Shown one piece after another: positions 1 through 11,087 of a DNA stretch of 64,000 nucleotides. The notes beneath the pieces are model-generated. The model searched no databases, was not told the origin of the DNA, and saw only the letters and a list, made by a program, of their open reading frames with translations. Location of the stretch: NCBI GenBank assembly GCA_902567235.1, contig CACFLX010000001.1, positions 1 to 64,000 of the forward strand. The letters run 5' to 3'. Numbering within the stretch: position 1 is the stretch's first letter; every line of letters begins with the position of its first letter. The DNA is from an uncultured Pelagibacteraceae bacterium. Its GTDB lineage: Bacteria; Pseudomonadota; Alphaproteobacteria; Pelagibacterales; Pelagibacteraceae. A program made the translations under genes and the position numbers.

Positions 1-728
1 AAAAAATTATCAGTAAATTCTGTTTCACCTGTTACATTTTCAGGAGTTAGTTTTATTAAAGATATATCTATTTTATCTACTAAAAATAATTCCTTATTTT
101 CATTAATATGTTTTTCTATATCATTAGCACTAATGTCACTTTTGCTTATGTATATTGAATTTAAATCTATAAAATCAATTTCAAGAATTTTTGATTGTTC
201 TTTATAATTTTTATTAATTAAAAAATAAGGCGATTTAATTCCACCACCAATGTATGTAAATAATTTTTTCTTTAGTTCATTGTCTTTTATGTTTTTTTCA
301 AAGTTTACAGAAGATAAATTATTTTCCAGTAAGAATTTTTCATATTTAGTTCTAGAAAATTTATTATTATCGTCATGAAAAGATTTTTGATTTTTTATTT
401 TTTTAGCTAGTATTTTGTCAGATATATAAATTTTTAATTCATTAATTTCTATATCAACAAGCGATGTTGAAACAAGTTGTGCCAAAAGTTGTTCAAGAAT
501 ATCGTTGTTAATATTCTCTCTTAATACTTCAGTGCTTATTTTTGAATTATTTACAAAATCCGCAAAATCCTTTGTTGATACATTATGATCATTTATTTTA
601 GCAATACTATTCATATTGCCTCCGCTGAAAACACTTCCCATTCCCCAAAAAACAAATGGTATAATTATTATACCAACAAGAACGCCAGCAAGCTTTCCTT
701 TAGAAAAATTTCTTAGTTTATTTAACAT
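1..728 (-). CDS. PpiD/SurA-like periplasmic peptidyl-prolyl isomerase, N-terminal part (runs off the window start)
   Basis: Reverse-strand reading from ATG at 728 gives MLNKLRNFSKGKLAGVLVGIIIIPFVFWGMGSVFSGGN..., an N-terminal TM anchor followed by a SurA_N-like region; open to position 1. Not in the ORF track because it is truncated. Confidence 0.75.
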   Translation of the reverse strand, partial: MLNKLRNFSKGKLAGVLVGIIIIPFVFWGMGSVFSGGNMNSIAKINDHNVSTKDFADFVNNSKISTEVLRENINNDILEQLLAQLVSTSLVDIEINELKIYISDKILAKKIKNQKSFHDDNNKFSRTKYEKFLLENNLSSVNFEKNIKDNELKKKLFTYIGGGIKSPYFLINKNYKEQSKILEIDFIDLNSIYISKSDISANDIEKHINENKELFLVDKIDISLIKLTPENVTGETEFTDNF

Positions 729-784
729 ATAGTTTTAATTTTATTGATCTATAAAAAACAAACCTATAAATTAAATTTAAGTTA

Positions 785-1534
785 ATGACAAATAATATGT
801 TTTTTATTGCAAATTGGAAAATGTTTGGTGATTTTAAGTCAGTAAATTCTGTAAAAAAAGTGATTAAACTTTCTAAGATTAAAAAATATAAAAAAGCGCA
901 AATTATTTATTGTCCACCTTTTACATTAATTGATAGATTTTTAAATTTAGTTAAGAATTCTAAAATCACTGTGGGTGCTCAAAATTGTCATTATTCGGAA
1001 AAACCAGGTCCATTTACAGGATCTATAAATTCTGATTTAATAAAATCTAGTGGAGCAAAATATGTTATCATTGGTCATTCAGAAAATAGAGTTACAGGTG
1101 ATACTAATCAAATTATAAATCTTAAAATAAAGTCTGCACTCAAAAAAAAGTTAAAAGTTATCTATTGCATTGGAGAAACCTTAAATGAAAAAAAAAAAAA
1201 TAAAACAAACTTAATTTTAAGATCTCAAATAATTCATGGTCTTAAAAATATTAAAAAAAATAATAGTATAATTTTTGCATATGAGCCTGTTTGGTCTATA
1301 GGAACTGGCATTATTCCAAAAATTAATAATTTAGAAAAACAAATCTATGATATTAAAAATATGATATTCAAATTTTGGAAATTAAAAAATCCTAAAATAA
1401 TTTATGGTGGTTCCGTTAATTCTAAAAATATAAGTGAATTGAATAAAATCAGCTCAATCAATGGTTTTTTGGTTGGTGGTGCATCTCAAAATTCTAAGAA
1501 TTTTATTGATATCATAAAAAAAACTATTAATTAG
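785..1534 (+). CDS. tpiA: Triosephosphate isomerase
   Basis: FFIANWKMFG, GHSENR, YEPVWSIGTG and GGSVNSKN motifs. Confidence 0.97.
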   Translation: MTNNMFFIANWKMFGDFKSVNSVKKVIKLSKIKKYKKAQIIYCPPFTLIDRFLNLVKNSKITVGAQNCHYSEKPGPFTGSINSDLIKSSGAKYVIIGHSENRVTGDTNQIINLKIKSALKKKLKVIYCIGETLNEKKKNKTNLILRSQIIHGLKNIKKNNSIIFAYEPVWSIGTGIIPKINNLEKQIYDIKNMIFKFWKLKNPKIIYGGSVNSKNISELNKISSINGFLVGGASQNSKNFIDIIKKTIN

Positions 1535-1539
1535 TCATC

Positions 1540-1842
1540 ATGGAAAATATATTATTGGTAATAAATATAATACTTGCAATTTTGCTTGTAGTATTTGTTC
1601 TGCTTCAAAAATCTGAAGGAGGCGCATTAGGAATTGGTGTTTCCCAAGACAATTTTATGTTTTCAAGATCTGCTGGTAATTTTTTAACAAAAGCTACCTC
1701 AATCATTGCAGTATTATTTATAATATGTAGCCTTGGTTTAACAATTATTTCTAGAGGTGAAATTGAGCCGACATCATCTGTATTAGATAAAACTGAAGAA
1801 AATACTGATGAAGCACCAAAAATTCCTGAAAATAATAATTAA
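1540..1842 (+). CDS. secG: Preprotein translocase subunit SecG
   Basis: Two TM segments, LLQKSEGGALG...F.T..T..LA-type SecG signature; follows tpiA. Confidence 0.9.
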   Translation: MENILLVINIILAILLVVFVLLQKSEGGALGIGVSQDNFMFSRSAGNFLTKATSIIAVLFIICSLGLTIISRGEIEPTSSVLDKTEENTDEAPKIPENNN

Positions 1843-1882
1843 TACTTTCATTTTTTATAAACTATGATTATAAAGTAATTCC

Positions 1883-3496
1883 ATGGCGCGATATATATTC
1901 GTTACTGGCGGCGTGGTTTCATCTTTAGGAAAAGGATTATCATCAGCATCATTAGCTTATTTACTAAAATCTCAAGGCTATAAAGTAAGAATAAGGAAAA
2001 TGGATCCATACCTAAATGTTGATCCTGGCACAATGAGCCCATTTCAACATGGGGAAGTTTTTGTTACAGATGATGGAGCTGAAACAGATTTAGACCTCGG
2101 ACACTACGAAAGATTTACTAATATATCAGCAAAAAAATCTGACAATATTACAACTGGAAAAATATACAGCGATATAATTAAAAAAGAACGTAAGGGTAAA
2201 TATTTAGGAAAAACAGTTCAAGTAATACCACATGTTACTGACAGAATAAGAGAATTTATAAAAGGTGACATAACTAATGAAGATTTTGTTATATGTGAAA
2301 TTGGAGGTACAGTAGGTGATATTGAAAGTTTACCTTTTGTTGAAGCTATAAGACAATTTTCAAATTATGTCGGAAGAAGTAAAAGTTTATTTATACATTT
2401 AACGTTTGTACCATTTTTAAAATCATCAGATGAAATTAAAACTAAACCAACACAACATTCTGTAAAAGAATTAAGAAGCCTGGGTATACAACCTGATATT
2501 ATTATTTGTAGATCTCAAAAATCTATTCCATTAGATCAAAGGAAAAAAATATCACTATTTTGCAATGTTTCAATAGATAACGTTATAGAAACGGTTGATG
2601 TAAGAACTATTTATGAAGCCCCAATAAGTTTTTATAATGAAAAATTAGACAAACAGGTATTAAATTATTTTAAATTAAAACCTAGAAAAAAAGTCAACCT
2701 GCTACCTTGGAAAAAAATTACCCAAACTGTTTTAAGTACAAAAAAAATAGTAAATATTGCTATTATAGGTAAATATGTAAATTTAAAAGATGCATATAAA
2801 TCTTTAGATGAAGCACTTATTCATGGTGGAATTAATAATAACGTAAAAGTCAACTTGATTAGAGTTGAATCTGATAAATTAAAACCTAACCAAATTAATA
2901 AAATTTTAAAAAATGTATCTGGTATTTTAATACCTGGTGGTTTTGGAAAAAGAGGCACCGAAGGAAAAATATCAGCTATCAACTATGCTAGAAAAAATAA
3001 AATTCCATTCCTAGGTATATGCTTTGGCATGCAAATGGCTGTTATTGAATTTGCAAGAAACTCTTTAAAAATCAAAAATGCTGGATCCACTGAATTAGAT
3101 AAAAATTGTTACCCAGTGATTGGTTTATTAAATGAGTGGAATAAAAATGGCAAATTAATAAAAGGAACAAATAAAGATTTAGGAGGAACAATGAGATTAG
3201 GTCTTTATGAAGCTAAATTAAGACATAATTCATTGATAGAAAAAATATATAAATCAAAATCTATATTTGAAAGACATAGACATAGGTATGAAGTGAATTT
3301 TAATTTAAAAAATAAATTTGAAAATAAAGGAATGATTTTTTCAGGGATGTCTCCAGATAATAAATTACCTGAGATTATTGAACTTGAGAATCATCCTTGG
3401 TTTATAGGTGTTCAATATCATCCTGAATTTAAATCTAGACCTTTGTCTCCACATCCTTTATTCTCATCATTTATTAAGGCTGCAAAATTCTATTAA
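1883..3496 (+). CDS. pyrG: CTP synthase
   Basis: RYIFVTGGVVSSLGKGL, GICFGMQ glutaminase motif. Confidence 0.98.
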   Translation: MARYIFVTGGVVSSLGKGLSSASLAYLLKSQGYKVRIRKMDPYLNVDPGTMSPFQHGEVFVTDDGAETDLDLGHYERFTNISAKKSDNITTGKIYSDIIKKERKGKYLGKTVQVIPHVTDRIREFIKGDITNEDFVICEIGGTVGDIESLPFVEAIRQFSNYVGRSKSLFIHLTFVPFLKSSDEIKTKPTQHSVKELRSLGIQPDIIICRSQKSIPLDQRKKISLFCNVSIDNVIETVDVRTIYEAPISFYNEKLDKQVLNYFKLKPRKKVNLLPWKKITQTVLSTKKIVNIAIIGKYVNLKDAYKSLDEALIHGGINNNVKVNLIRVESDKLKPNQINKILKNVSGILIPGGFGKRGTEGKISAINYARKNKIPFLGICFGMQMAVIEFARNSLKIKNAGSTELDKNCYPVIGLLNEWNKNGKLIKGTNKDLGGTMRLGLYEAKLRHNSLIEKIYKSKSIFERHRHRYEVNFNLKNKFENKGMIFSGMSPDNKLPEIIELENHPWFIGVQYHPEFKSRPLSPHPLFSSFIKAAKFY

Positions 3497-4320
3497 TGTT
3501 AAATAAAATAGTTAAATGTAATAATTTAGAAATATCTAATAACAAAAAAATAACTCTCATCTCTGGACCTTGTCAACTTGAGTCAGAACAGCACGCTATG
3601 GATATGGCAGGTAAAATTAGAGAAATTGCTTCAAAGTTTCAAATTGGATTTATTTATAAAACTTCATTCGATAAAGCAAACAGAACTAGTCTTAAAGGTC
3701 AAAGAGGAGCTGGACTAGATGCATCATTGCCTGTTTTCGATAAGATTAGAAAAGAATTAAAAATTCCAGTATTAACTGATATCCATAACCCCGAACAATG
3801 CACCATTGTATCTAAACATGTTGACGTATTGCAAATTCCTGCTTTTTTGTGTCGTCAAACTGATTTGTTAATTGCTGCTGCTAAAACTAATAAAATTATT
3901 AATGTTAAAAAAGGTCAATTCTTAGCGCCATGGGACATGGTTAATGTAACAAAAAAAATTTCTGAATCTGGTAATGAAAATATTCTAGTTACTGAAAGAG
4001 GAGCTAGCTTTGGATACAATACGCTAGTCTCTGATATGAGATCGATACCTATAATGGCAAAAAATGGTTATCCAATAGTATTCGATGGAACTCACTCAGT
4101 ACAACAACCTGGAGGACTTGGAGAAAAAAGTGGAGGACAAAGAGAATTTGTAGAATATTTATCAAGAGCCGCAACTGCAGTTGGAATAGCTGCAATTTTT
4201 TTAGAAACACACCAAGATCCAGATAACGCTCCATCTGATGGGCCAAACATGGTCCCATTGAATAAATTAGAAAGTTTAATTTCTCAAATAGTTGAAATTG
4301 ATAATCTCGTTAAAAAATAA
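3496..4320 (+). CDS. kdsA: 3-deoxy-8-phosphooctulonate (KDO-8-P) synthase
   Basis: ISGPCQLES, FKTSFDKANRTS-like motif, FDGTHSVQQPGG. Confidence 0.96.
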   Translation: MLNKIVKCNNLEISNNKKITLISGPCQLESEQHAMDMAGKIREIASKFQIGFIYKTSFDKANRTSLKGQRGAGLDASLPVFDKIRKELKIPVLTDIHNPEQCTIVSKHVDVLQIPAFLCRQTDLLIAAAKTNKIINVKKGQFLAPWDMVNVTKKISESGNENILVTERGASFGYNTLVSDMRSIPIMAKNGYPIVFDGTHSVQQPGGLGEKSGGQREFVEYLSRAATAVGIAAIFLETHQDPDNAPSDGPNMVPLNKLESLISQIVEIDNLVKK

Positions 4321-5579
4321 TGAGCAAAATAACAAAAGTTATAGCTAGACAAGTCTATGATAGTAGGGGGAACCCTACAATTGAAGCAGAAGTTTTTGCA
4401 AATAACATGAAAGCAAGAGCAATTTGCCCATCAGGTGCTTCAACTGGATCTCATGAAGCTTATGAAAAAAGGGATACTTCTAACAAGAAATATTTAGGAA
4501 AAAGCGTTTTAAAACCTGTTTCATTAATTAATAAAATAATTTCAAAAAAATTAAAAAATCAAAATATACATGATCAAGAAAAAATTGATTATCTATTAAT
4601 CAATCTTGATGGAACCAAACAAAAGAAAAAATTTGGGGCAAATGCACTATTAGCAGTTTCAATGGCAGTTAAAAAATTGTCTGCACGAATTAAAAAAACT
4701 CCACTTTATAAAACTTTCTTAATTAAAAATCAGTTCATGTTACCTTACCCTTTAATGAATGTTATTAACGGTGGAGCTCACGCAAACAATGGTCTTAGAA
4801 TTCAAGAATTTATGATCAGACCAGATAAGGCCAATTCAATAAAAGAAGCAATAAGAATGTGTTTTTTGGTAATTAATAATTTAAAAATATTACTAAAACA
4901 AAAAGGAGAGTCCACATCAGTAGGTGACGAAGGTGGTTTTGCCCCAATGATAAATGACAATGAGAAAGCGTTAAAATTAATTGTTAATGCTATACGAAAA
5001 GCAGGGTTTAAAAATGGAAAAGATATATCTATTTGCCTTGATGTTGCAGCGAACGAATTATTTAAAAAAAAAAAATACTCAATTCACTCCAAAAAATTTA
5101 TTAATGTTGATAAAACAATAAATGGATATTTAAAATTAATAAAAAAATATAAAATTAAATCTATCGAAGATCCTTTTTCCGAAGATGATTGGATAGCTTG
5201 GAATAAATTAATGAAAAAAACCAATAAAAATACTCAAATAGTAGGTGATGACCTATATGTAACTAACCTAGAAAGATTAAAAATTGGTTTTTTAAACAAA
5301 TCTTCTAATTCAATACTAATAAAACTTAATCAAATTGGTACTGTAACAGAAACATTGGAAGTAATTAAATTTGCTCAGTTAATTGGATTTAGCACTATTA
5401 TATCTCATAGATCGGGAGAAAGTGAAGATACATTCATTTCTGATTTGGCCGTGGGTACGAATTCTAATCAAATTAAAACTGGGTCATTAGCTCGTTCTGA
5501 AAGAGTGGCTAAATACAATCAACTTATAAGAATAGAAGAGAAACTTGGAAAATCTGCAAAAATGAATAAAATCAATTAA
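4320..5579 (+). CDS. eno: Enolase
   Basis: ARQVYDSRGNPTIE, GDEGGFAP, SHRSGESEDTFI. Confidence 0.97.
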   Translation: MSKITKVIARQVYDSRGNPTIEAEVFANNMKARAICPSGASTGSHEAYEKRDTSNKKYLGKSVLKPVSLINKIISKKLKNQNIHDQEKIDYLLINLDGTKQKKKFGANALLAVSMAVKKLSARIKKTPLYKTFLIKNQFMLPYPLMNVINGGAHANNGLRIQEFMIRPDKANSIKEAIRMCFLVINNLKILLKQKGESTSVGDEGGFAPMINDNEKALKLIVNAIRKAGFKNGKDISICLDVAANELFKKKKYSIHSKKFINVDKTINGYLKLIKKYKIKSIEDPFSEDDWIAWNKLMKKTNKNTQIVGDDLYVTNLERLKIGFLNKSSNSILIKLNQIGTVTETLEVIKFAQLIGFSTIISHRSGESEDTFISDLAVGTNSNQIKTGSLARSERVAKYNQLIRIEEKLGKSAKMNKIN

Positions 5580-5881
5580 TGTTAGCTAAAATAAAAAAAA
5601 ATTATTTTATACTAATATCTACAATATTATTTTTATATTTTTTTTTCAATCTTTTAGATGGTGAAAGAGGCCTAGTTTCTTATTTTGAAAAAAAAGAATT
5701 ACTTAAACAATTAAAAAATGAAAAAATTAATGTGTCAAATAAAATAAATAAATTAGAAATTAAAAACTCACTTTTAACAAATAATTTAGATTTAGATTAT
5801 ATAGAAACTTTAATAAGACAAAAATTTTTATTTGGAAAAGAAAATGAAAAAATTTATATAGTTAAAAGTAATGAAGATTAG
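5579..5881 (+). CDS. Septum formation initiator FtsB/DivIC family
   Basis: Single TM plus coiled coil, 100 aa, immediately after eno as in many proteobacteria. Confidence 0.75.
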   Translation: MLAKIKKNYFILISTILFLYFFFNLLDGERGLVSYFEKKELLKQLKNEKINVSNKINKLEIKNSLLTNNLDLDYIETLIRQKFLFGKENEKIYIVKSNED

Positions 5882-6809
5882 ACACCCAGAAAAAGTTAAC
5901 AAACCCATCAACCCAATAAAAAAAAAACCATATTGGATAAGATCTAAGCTTCATAACAGTAAAGAATTTTTTTTAACAAAAACAATAGTAAATAAAAACA
6001 ATTTATCCACTGTTTGTCAGGAAGCAAATTGCCCAAATATAACTGAGTGTTGGAGTAAAAGACATGCTACTTTTTTAATTATGGGCAACATATGCACTCG
6101 TGCTTGTGCATTTTGTGATGTGATAACAGGTAAACCTAAGCCTCTTGATCCATTAGAACCTTATAAAATTGCTAATGCAATCAAAAAATTAAATTTAAAG
6201 CATGCTGTAATTACATCTGTTGATAGGGATGATCTTAACGATGGTGGAGCGAAACATTTTTATGAAGTTATCTTGGAAACAAGAAAGCAAAATCCTAAAA
6301 CTACCATAGAAGTTTTAACTCCTGATTTTTTGAGGAAAGGAGATGCTTATAAAAAAGTTATTAATGCTAAGCCTGATGTCTTTAATCATAATATTGAAAC
6401 AGTTCCTGGTCTTTATAGACAAGTTAGACCTGGATCTAGATATTTTGCTTCACTTGAACTTTTAAAAAATGCAAAAATAATTGATAAAAATATTTTTACT
6501 AAATCTGGTTTAATGGTTGGATTGGGAGAAAATAAAGATGAAATTATTCAAGTTATGGATGATTTAAGAACCGCTGATGTTGATTTTTTAACAATAGGTC
6601 AATACTTACAACCTTCCGGTAAACACCATCCACTTGACAGATATTATGCACCTGAGGAATTTGATGAATTAAAAACTATTGCGATATCAAAAGGTTTTTT
6701 ATTAGTATCTTCAACTCCACTTACTAGATCTTCTTACCATGCTGATGAAGATTTTGCCGTACTTAAAGACAATAGAATAAACCATACTAATGCCCAAAGC
6801 ATCAGTTAA
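5871..6809 (+). CDS. lipA: Lipoyl synthase
   Basis: Radical-SAM CTRACAFC motif and [13 protein letters not shown] cluster motif. Confidence 0.97.
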   Translation: MKIRHPEKVNKPINPIKKKPYWIRSKLHNSKEFFLTKTIVNKNNLSTVCQEANCPNITECWSKRHATFLIMGNICTRACAFCDVITGKPKPLDPLEPYKIANAIKKLNLKHAVITSVDRDDLNDGGAKHFYEVILETRKQNPKTTIEVLTPDFLRKGDAYKKVINAKPDVFNHNIETVPGLYRQVRPGSRYFASLELLKNAKIIDKNIFTKSGLMVGLGENKDEIIQVMDDLRTADVDFLTIGQYLQPSGKHHPLDRYYAPEEFDELKTIAISKGFLLVSSTPLTRSSYHADEDFAVLKDNRINHTNAQSIS

Positions 6810-7239
6810 AAGATTAATCAAATGTAAAAAAGAACATTTAATTGATCTTGTTCTTGATATAGAAAAATATCCTTTATTTGTTCCATTCTGTTTAGATTCA
6901 AAAGTTTATGAAAGAAATGAGAAGGGCGACCTATTATTTATTATTGCGGATTTAACAATTGGAAAAGGTCCTTTTAAAGATACTTATAAAAGTGATGTAA
7001 AATTTAATAAAAAAGACGATTCTATTTACGTAACTAATCTTGATGGTCCTTTAAAATATTTAGAAAATAAATGGCTTTTTATAGAGAATAAGGACATCAC
7101 CGAAGTTTCTTTCGAAGTTGATTTTGAGCTTAAAAATCATTTCTTAAATATTGTTATGACAAAATCCTTTCAATTTGGTTTAGATAAAATAGCTGATGCC
7201 TTTCAAAAAAGAGCAGAGGAGCTATTTAGCAAAACTTAA
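6790..7239 (+). CDS. RatA/Coq10 START-like protein
   Basis: [15 protein letters not shown] motif typical of the RatA/Coq10 family. Confidence 0.85.
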   Translation: MPKASVKRLIKCKKEHLIDLVLDIEKYPLFVPFCLDSKVYERNEKGDLLFIIADLTIGKGPFKDTYKSDVKFNKKDDSIYVTNLDGPLKYLENKWLFIENKDITEVSFEVDFELKNHFLNIVMTKSFQFGLDKIADAFQKRAEELFSKT

Positions 7240-7695
7240 AATTAAATTTAATGCTTTATTAACAGTAGCCTTTTGAATTAAGCTTCTTTTATTGTTTTTA
7301 AAATAGTTTTTTTTAACTAAAACTTTGTTACCTTTTTTAATACCTATATAAACTAGTCCAATAGGTTTTAGCTTAGTGCCACCTTTGGGTCCAGCAACTC
7401 CAGTTATTGAAACAGAAATATTGGTTTTGCTAATTTTGTTTAAATTTTTAACCATATATAAACAAGTTTCATAACTTACAGCACCATGCTTCATTATTAT
7501 TTTTTTAGGAACTTTAAGAATGTTAATTTTGGCTTGATTTGAATAAGTAACCAATCCAATAGTGAAAATTTTAGACGATCCACTAATAGATGTAATAGAA
7601 CTTGAAAGTAAACCACCTGTGCAAGATTCTGCAAAAGATATTTTTAACCTTCTTTTACTTAATAATTTAACGACACTTTGAGCAAGTTTTTTCAT
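7222..7695 (-). CDS. cinA: CinA family (nicotinamide-nucleotide amidohydrolase domain)
   Basis: AESCTGGLLSS and GVAGPKGGT motifs; ATG at 7695 overlaps the pgpA stop, so the ORF-track start (7749) is probably too long. Confidence 0.88.
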   Translation of the reverse strand: MKKLAQSVVKLLSKRRLKISFAESCTGGLLSSSITSISGSSKIFTIGLVTYSNQAKINILKVPKKIIMKHGAVSYETCLYMVKNLNKISKTNISVSITGVAGPKGGTKLKPIGLVYIGIKKGNKVLVKKNYFKNNKRSLIQKATVNKALNLILSFAK

Positions 7696-8183
7696 GTAGT
7701 AATTACCATATATAAAACAAGTATTGCCACAACATATAAGCCAGCACATACATCATCCATAATAACACCAAAACTATTCTTAAATTTTTTATCATAGTAG
7801 CTAACAGGATAGGGTTTTGCGATGTCAAAAATTCTAAATAATATAAACATTATAAAATAAAAAGTTAAAATCTGACTTACATCTTTTGTTCCTTCATGAG
7901 CTATTTCATAAAGACAAATAGGTATTGATTGACCAATAAATTCATCAATTACAATTTCTTTAGGATCTTTATTATCCAGATTTTTTATAAAAATACTTAT
8001 CGCATAAAGAGAAATTAAAAATATTATTATAACTCCAATTAAAACAAGATTGGGGGAAAGGTCAAATATATGAAATAAAAAAAATAGAAATATGGTTGTT
8101 GCTAATGAAGCATAACTTCCAGGTATTCTTTTTAATTTACCAATTCCAAATAATGTAACAAATAAAAAATTTATATTATTCAT
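7692..8183 (-). CDS. pgpA: Phosphatidylglycerophosphatase A
   Basis: GIGKLKRIPGSYASL, DEFIGQ and DDVCAGLY motifs. Confidence 0.9.
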   Translation of the reverse strand: MNNINFLFVTLFGIGKLKRIPGSYASLATTIFLFFLFHIFDLSPNLVLIGVIIIFLISLYAISIFIKNLDNKDPKEIVIDEFIGQSIPICLYEIAHEGTKDVSQILTFYFIMFILFRIFDIAKPYPVSYYDKKFKNSFGVIMDDVCAGLYVVAILVLYMVITT

Positions 8184-9273
8184 ATTTATTAATTGAGACT
8201 ATGGCTTCACAGGCGATAGCATTTTCTTTTCCAATTAAACCTAATTTTTCTACAGTCTTTCCTTTAAGATTTATAATATTTTTATTTATATTCATTAATG
8301 CAGATAAAGAATTTATAATTTTATTTCTATATTTAGAAACTTTTGGTCTTTCACAGATTAAATTAATATCTAAATTGTTTATATAATAATTATTTTTTTC
8401 CAGAAAAAAAATTATAGGTTTTAGCATCTTTGGAGATCTTATGTTTTTAAATTTATTTTTATTACTTGGGTATATAGATCCAATATCTTTTTTTCTAAGT
8501 GCACCTAATAACGCATCAATAATACAATGAAGTATTACATCTCCATCAGAATGACCCTTTAAACCTGAGTGAAAAGGTATTTTTATACCTCCCAAGTAAA
8601 GTTTTTTATTTTTAACTAATCTATGAATATCAAATCCAATTCCATAAAAGTTTTTGATTTTTTTTACATAAAGATCATTTTTTTTTGTTATTTTTGTATT
8701 TGTTTCTTCTCCTTTTATAAATTTTACTTTTTTATTATTAATTATGAATAAAGCAGATTCATCAGTTACAGAACTTTTATTATTTATTGATAATTGATAT
8801 AAAGTTTTATAATCAAAACACTGTGGTGTTTGTGTTAAAAGAACTTTTTGCCTTTTTAAATTAACTACTTTATTCTTATAAGCATATTTAGTGGAATTAT
8901 TAGTATTTGTAAAAGGTACCACAGCTTTATTTTTGCTTATATATTTTTTTAATTTGTTTAGTAAATTTATAGAAAAGTTTGGTCTTGCAGCATCGTGGAT
9001 AAATACATTTTTAATATTTTTATTTTGCAGATATTTTAAAGCATTTATTGATGAATCTGATCTTTCTTTTCCACCCTTGATAACTTGTACATTAGGTATT
9101 TTAATTTGCTTATTTGTAACAAGTACTATTCTTTTAAATAATTTTGATTTTTTTGCTTTTTCAATTGAATGCATAAATAAAGGTTTGTTTTTATAGTTTA
9201 TAAACTGTTTTTTTTCTTTAGAATTAAAACGTTTACCTTTTCCTGCAGCAAGTAGTATAAAACAATTATTCAT
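8176..9273 (-). CDS. ispDF: Bifunctional IspD/IspF (MEP cytidylyltransferase / MEcPP synthase)
   Basis: N-terminal LLAAGKGKRF; C-terminal GIGFDIHRL and HSDGDV. Confidence 0.95.
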   Translation of the reverse strand: MNNCFILLAAGKGKRFNSKEKKQFINYKNKPLFMHSIEKAKKSKLFKRIVLVTNKQIKIPNVQVIKGGKERSDSSINALKYLQNKNIKNVFIHDAARPNFSINLLNKLKKYISKNKAVVPFTNTNNSTKYAYKNKVVNLKRQKVLLTQTPQCFDYKTLYQLSINNKSSVTDESALFIINNKKVKFIKGEETNTKITKKNDLYVKKIKNFYGIGFDIHRLVKNKKLYLGGIKIPFHSGLKGHSDGDVILHCIIDALLGALRKKDIGSIYPSNKNKFKNIRSPKMLKPIIFFLEKNNYYINNLDINLICERPKVSKYRNKIINSLSALMNINKNIINLKGKTVEKLGLIGKENAIACEAIVSINKYE

Positions 9274-9309
9274 GTATTATTTTTTCTAATTTTTATATAT
9301 TTTTAGTTT

Positions 9310-11085
9310 ATGTTAAGTTTAATAAAAAGACACGTATTTATAATTACAGTATTTATTTTTACTTTAATTGTATCATTTATAACTTTTTTAACATTTATTG
9401 GGAAAAATTTTATTTTAGTTGATGATACAAATTTGGATTACTTATTATTTTTAAATATTGCATTATTAGTATTTTTTTTTGTAATAATATTCAGAGAAAT
9501 TTTAAACTCTATTAAAAGCAATATAAATGTAAGAGGTACAGTAGCAAATAGAAAATATATTGTTTTTTTTTCATTATTCACACTTATACCATCATTATTA
9601 ATTTCTATCTTTTCTTTATTTATTTTTTCATTTGCTCTAGAAAAATATTTTGATAGCAAGATTACTTTAGCAGTTAATAATTCTTATGAGCTAGCAAAAA
9701 ATTATATAGACGAAAAAAGAAATAAGGTTGAGTCAGATATTATTTTAGTTTCATATGATTTAAATAAAAATATTAATATTTTTAAAAATAACCTTAATTT
9801 ATTACAAAATTTCTTAAATACCCAAAGGTTGTTAAGAGGTTTAGACCAAATTCATATTATTAACAGTGACAGAAAGGTTTTATTCTCTTCAACAGAAACA
9901 GGATATCTACAAGTCGAGGAGAGGGCCATTAATATGGTTCTAAATGACTACAAACCATTAAAAATAATAAATGCTTATGAAAATAAATCTGCAGCTTTAA
10001 TAAAAATACAATCTATGAATAATGCTTTTTTATATGTGGTTAAATTTCTAGATGAGGATATATCAAATTATTTAAAAGAGTCTGAAGAGGCAATAAACTT
10101 TTATTATACTGTTGAGGACCAAAGAACAGGTATAAAATTTAGTTTTGCTCTAATTTATATTATAATAGTTACACTATTATTATTTTTATCAATAACTATC
10201 GCAATAAGATTTTCTTCACGATTTTTTGTGTCTATTAATAATTTAATTTCTGCATCAAAAGATATTGGTGAAGGTAATTTGAGTACAAAAGTTCCTGAAA
10301 TAGTTGCTGATAAAGAGATAGAACTATTAAATAAAAATTTTAACTCAATGATTGATCGATTAAAATCCCAACAAGAAAAATTACTTATTTCAGAAAGACA
10401 TGAAGCATGGGAACATGTTGCAAGAAAACTAGCTCATGAAATAAAAAATCCTTTAACACCTATTCAGCTAACTATAGATAACTTAAAATCTAAATATGAA
10501 AAATTTATAGATTTATCCGAAAAAGAAAGATATAGAAAAAATTTAACGACTATTTTATCTCAAATTAAGCAAATAGAAAATTTAGTAAATGAATTTTCAG
10601 AATTTGCGAGAATGCCAAAACCATTGTTTAGAGAAAATAATTTAGTAGAACTTATTAATACAAATGTCGATTTATTAAAAAAAACTGATAATGCAATAAA
10701 TATTAATTTAGAATATTCTAAAGACGATAATTTAAATTTAAATTGTGATTATGAACAGATAAGTAGAACCATTTTTAATTTAATTAAAAATTCTATAGAA
10801 AGTATTCAGGAAAAAGCACAAAATATAGGCAATTTTGATAAAAAAATTAATATAGAAATAAAAAGAATTAACCATTATATAGCAATAGATATATTTGATA
10901 ATGGTATTGGATTTACTAACAGTACTAAAAAGGAACTTATAAAACCATATTACACAACTAAAAAAAAAGGATCAGGTTTAGGTTTATCTATAGTAAACAA
11001 AATAATTAATGATCATAATGGTAGCATAGAATTTAATTCAGATTCAAATGGAACTAATATTAAAATAAATTTACCAATAAAATAA
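9310..11085 (+). CDS. ntrY: Sensor histidine kinase NtrY
   Basis: TM segments, HAMP, AHEIKNPLTPIQL, GSGLGLSIV; followed by ntrX. Confidence 0.92.
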   Translation: MLSLIKRHVFIITVFIFTLIVSFITFLTFIGKNFILVDDTNLDYLLFLNIALLVFFFVIIFREILNSIKSNINVRGTVANRKYIVFFSLFTLIPSLLISIFSLFIFSFALEKYFDSKITLAVNNSYELAKNYIDEKRNKVESDIILVSYDLNKNINIFKNNLNLLQNFLNTQRLLRGLDQIHIINSDRKVLFSSTETGYLQVEERAINMVLNDYKPLKIINAYENKSAALIKIQSMNNAFLYVVKFLDEDISNYLKESEEAINFYYTVEDQRTGIKFSFALIYIIIVTLLLFLSITIAIRFSSRFFVSINNLISASKDIGEGNLSTKVPEIVADKEIELLNKNFNSMIDRLKSQQEKLLISERHEAWEHVARKLAHEIKNPLTPIQLTIDNLKSKYEKFIDLSEKERYRKNLTTILSQIKQIENLVNEFSEFARMPKPLFRENNLVELINTNVDLLKKTDNAININLEYSKDDNLNLNCDYEQISRTIFNLIKNSIESIQEKAQNIGNFDKKINIEIKRINHYIAIDIFDNGIGFTNSTKKELIKPYYTTKKKGSGLGLSIVNKIINDHNGSIEFNSDSNGTNIKINLPIK

Positions 11086-11087
11086 TA

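Noticed and set aside
4049-4258. Minus-strand ORF inside kdsA, and similar antisense ORFs (8201-8386 +, 8891-9196 +, 13072-13407 -, 35593-35874 -, 39722-40111 -, 61186-61620 +, 62296-62610 +)
   Set aside because: Each lies fully within a strongly supported gene on the other strand and shows no family motif.
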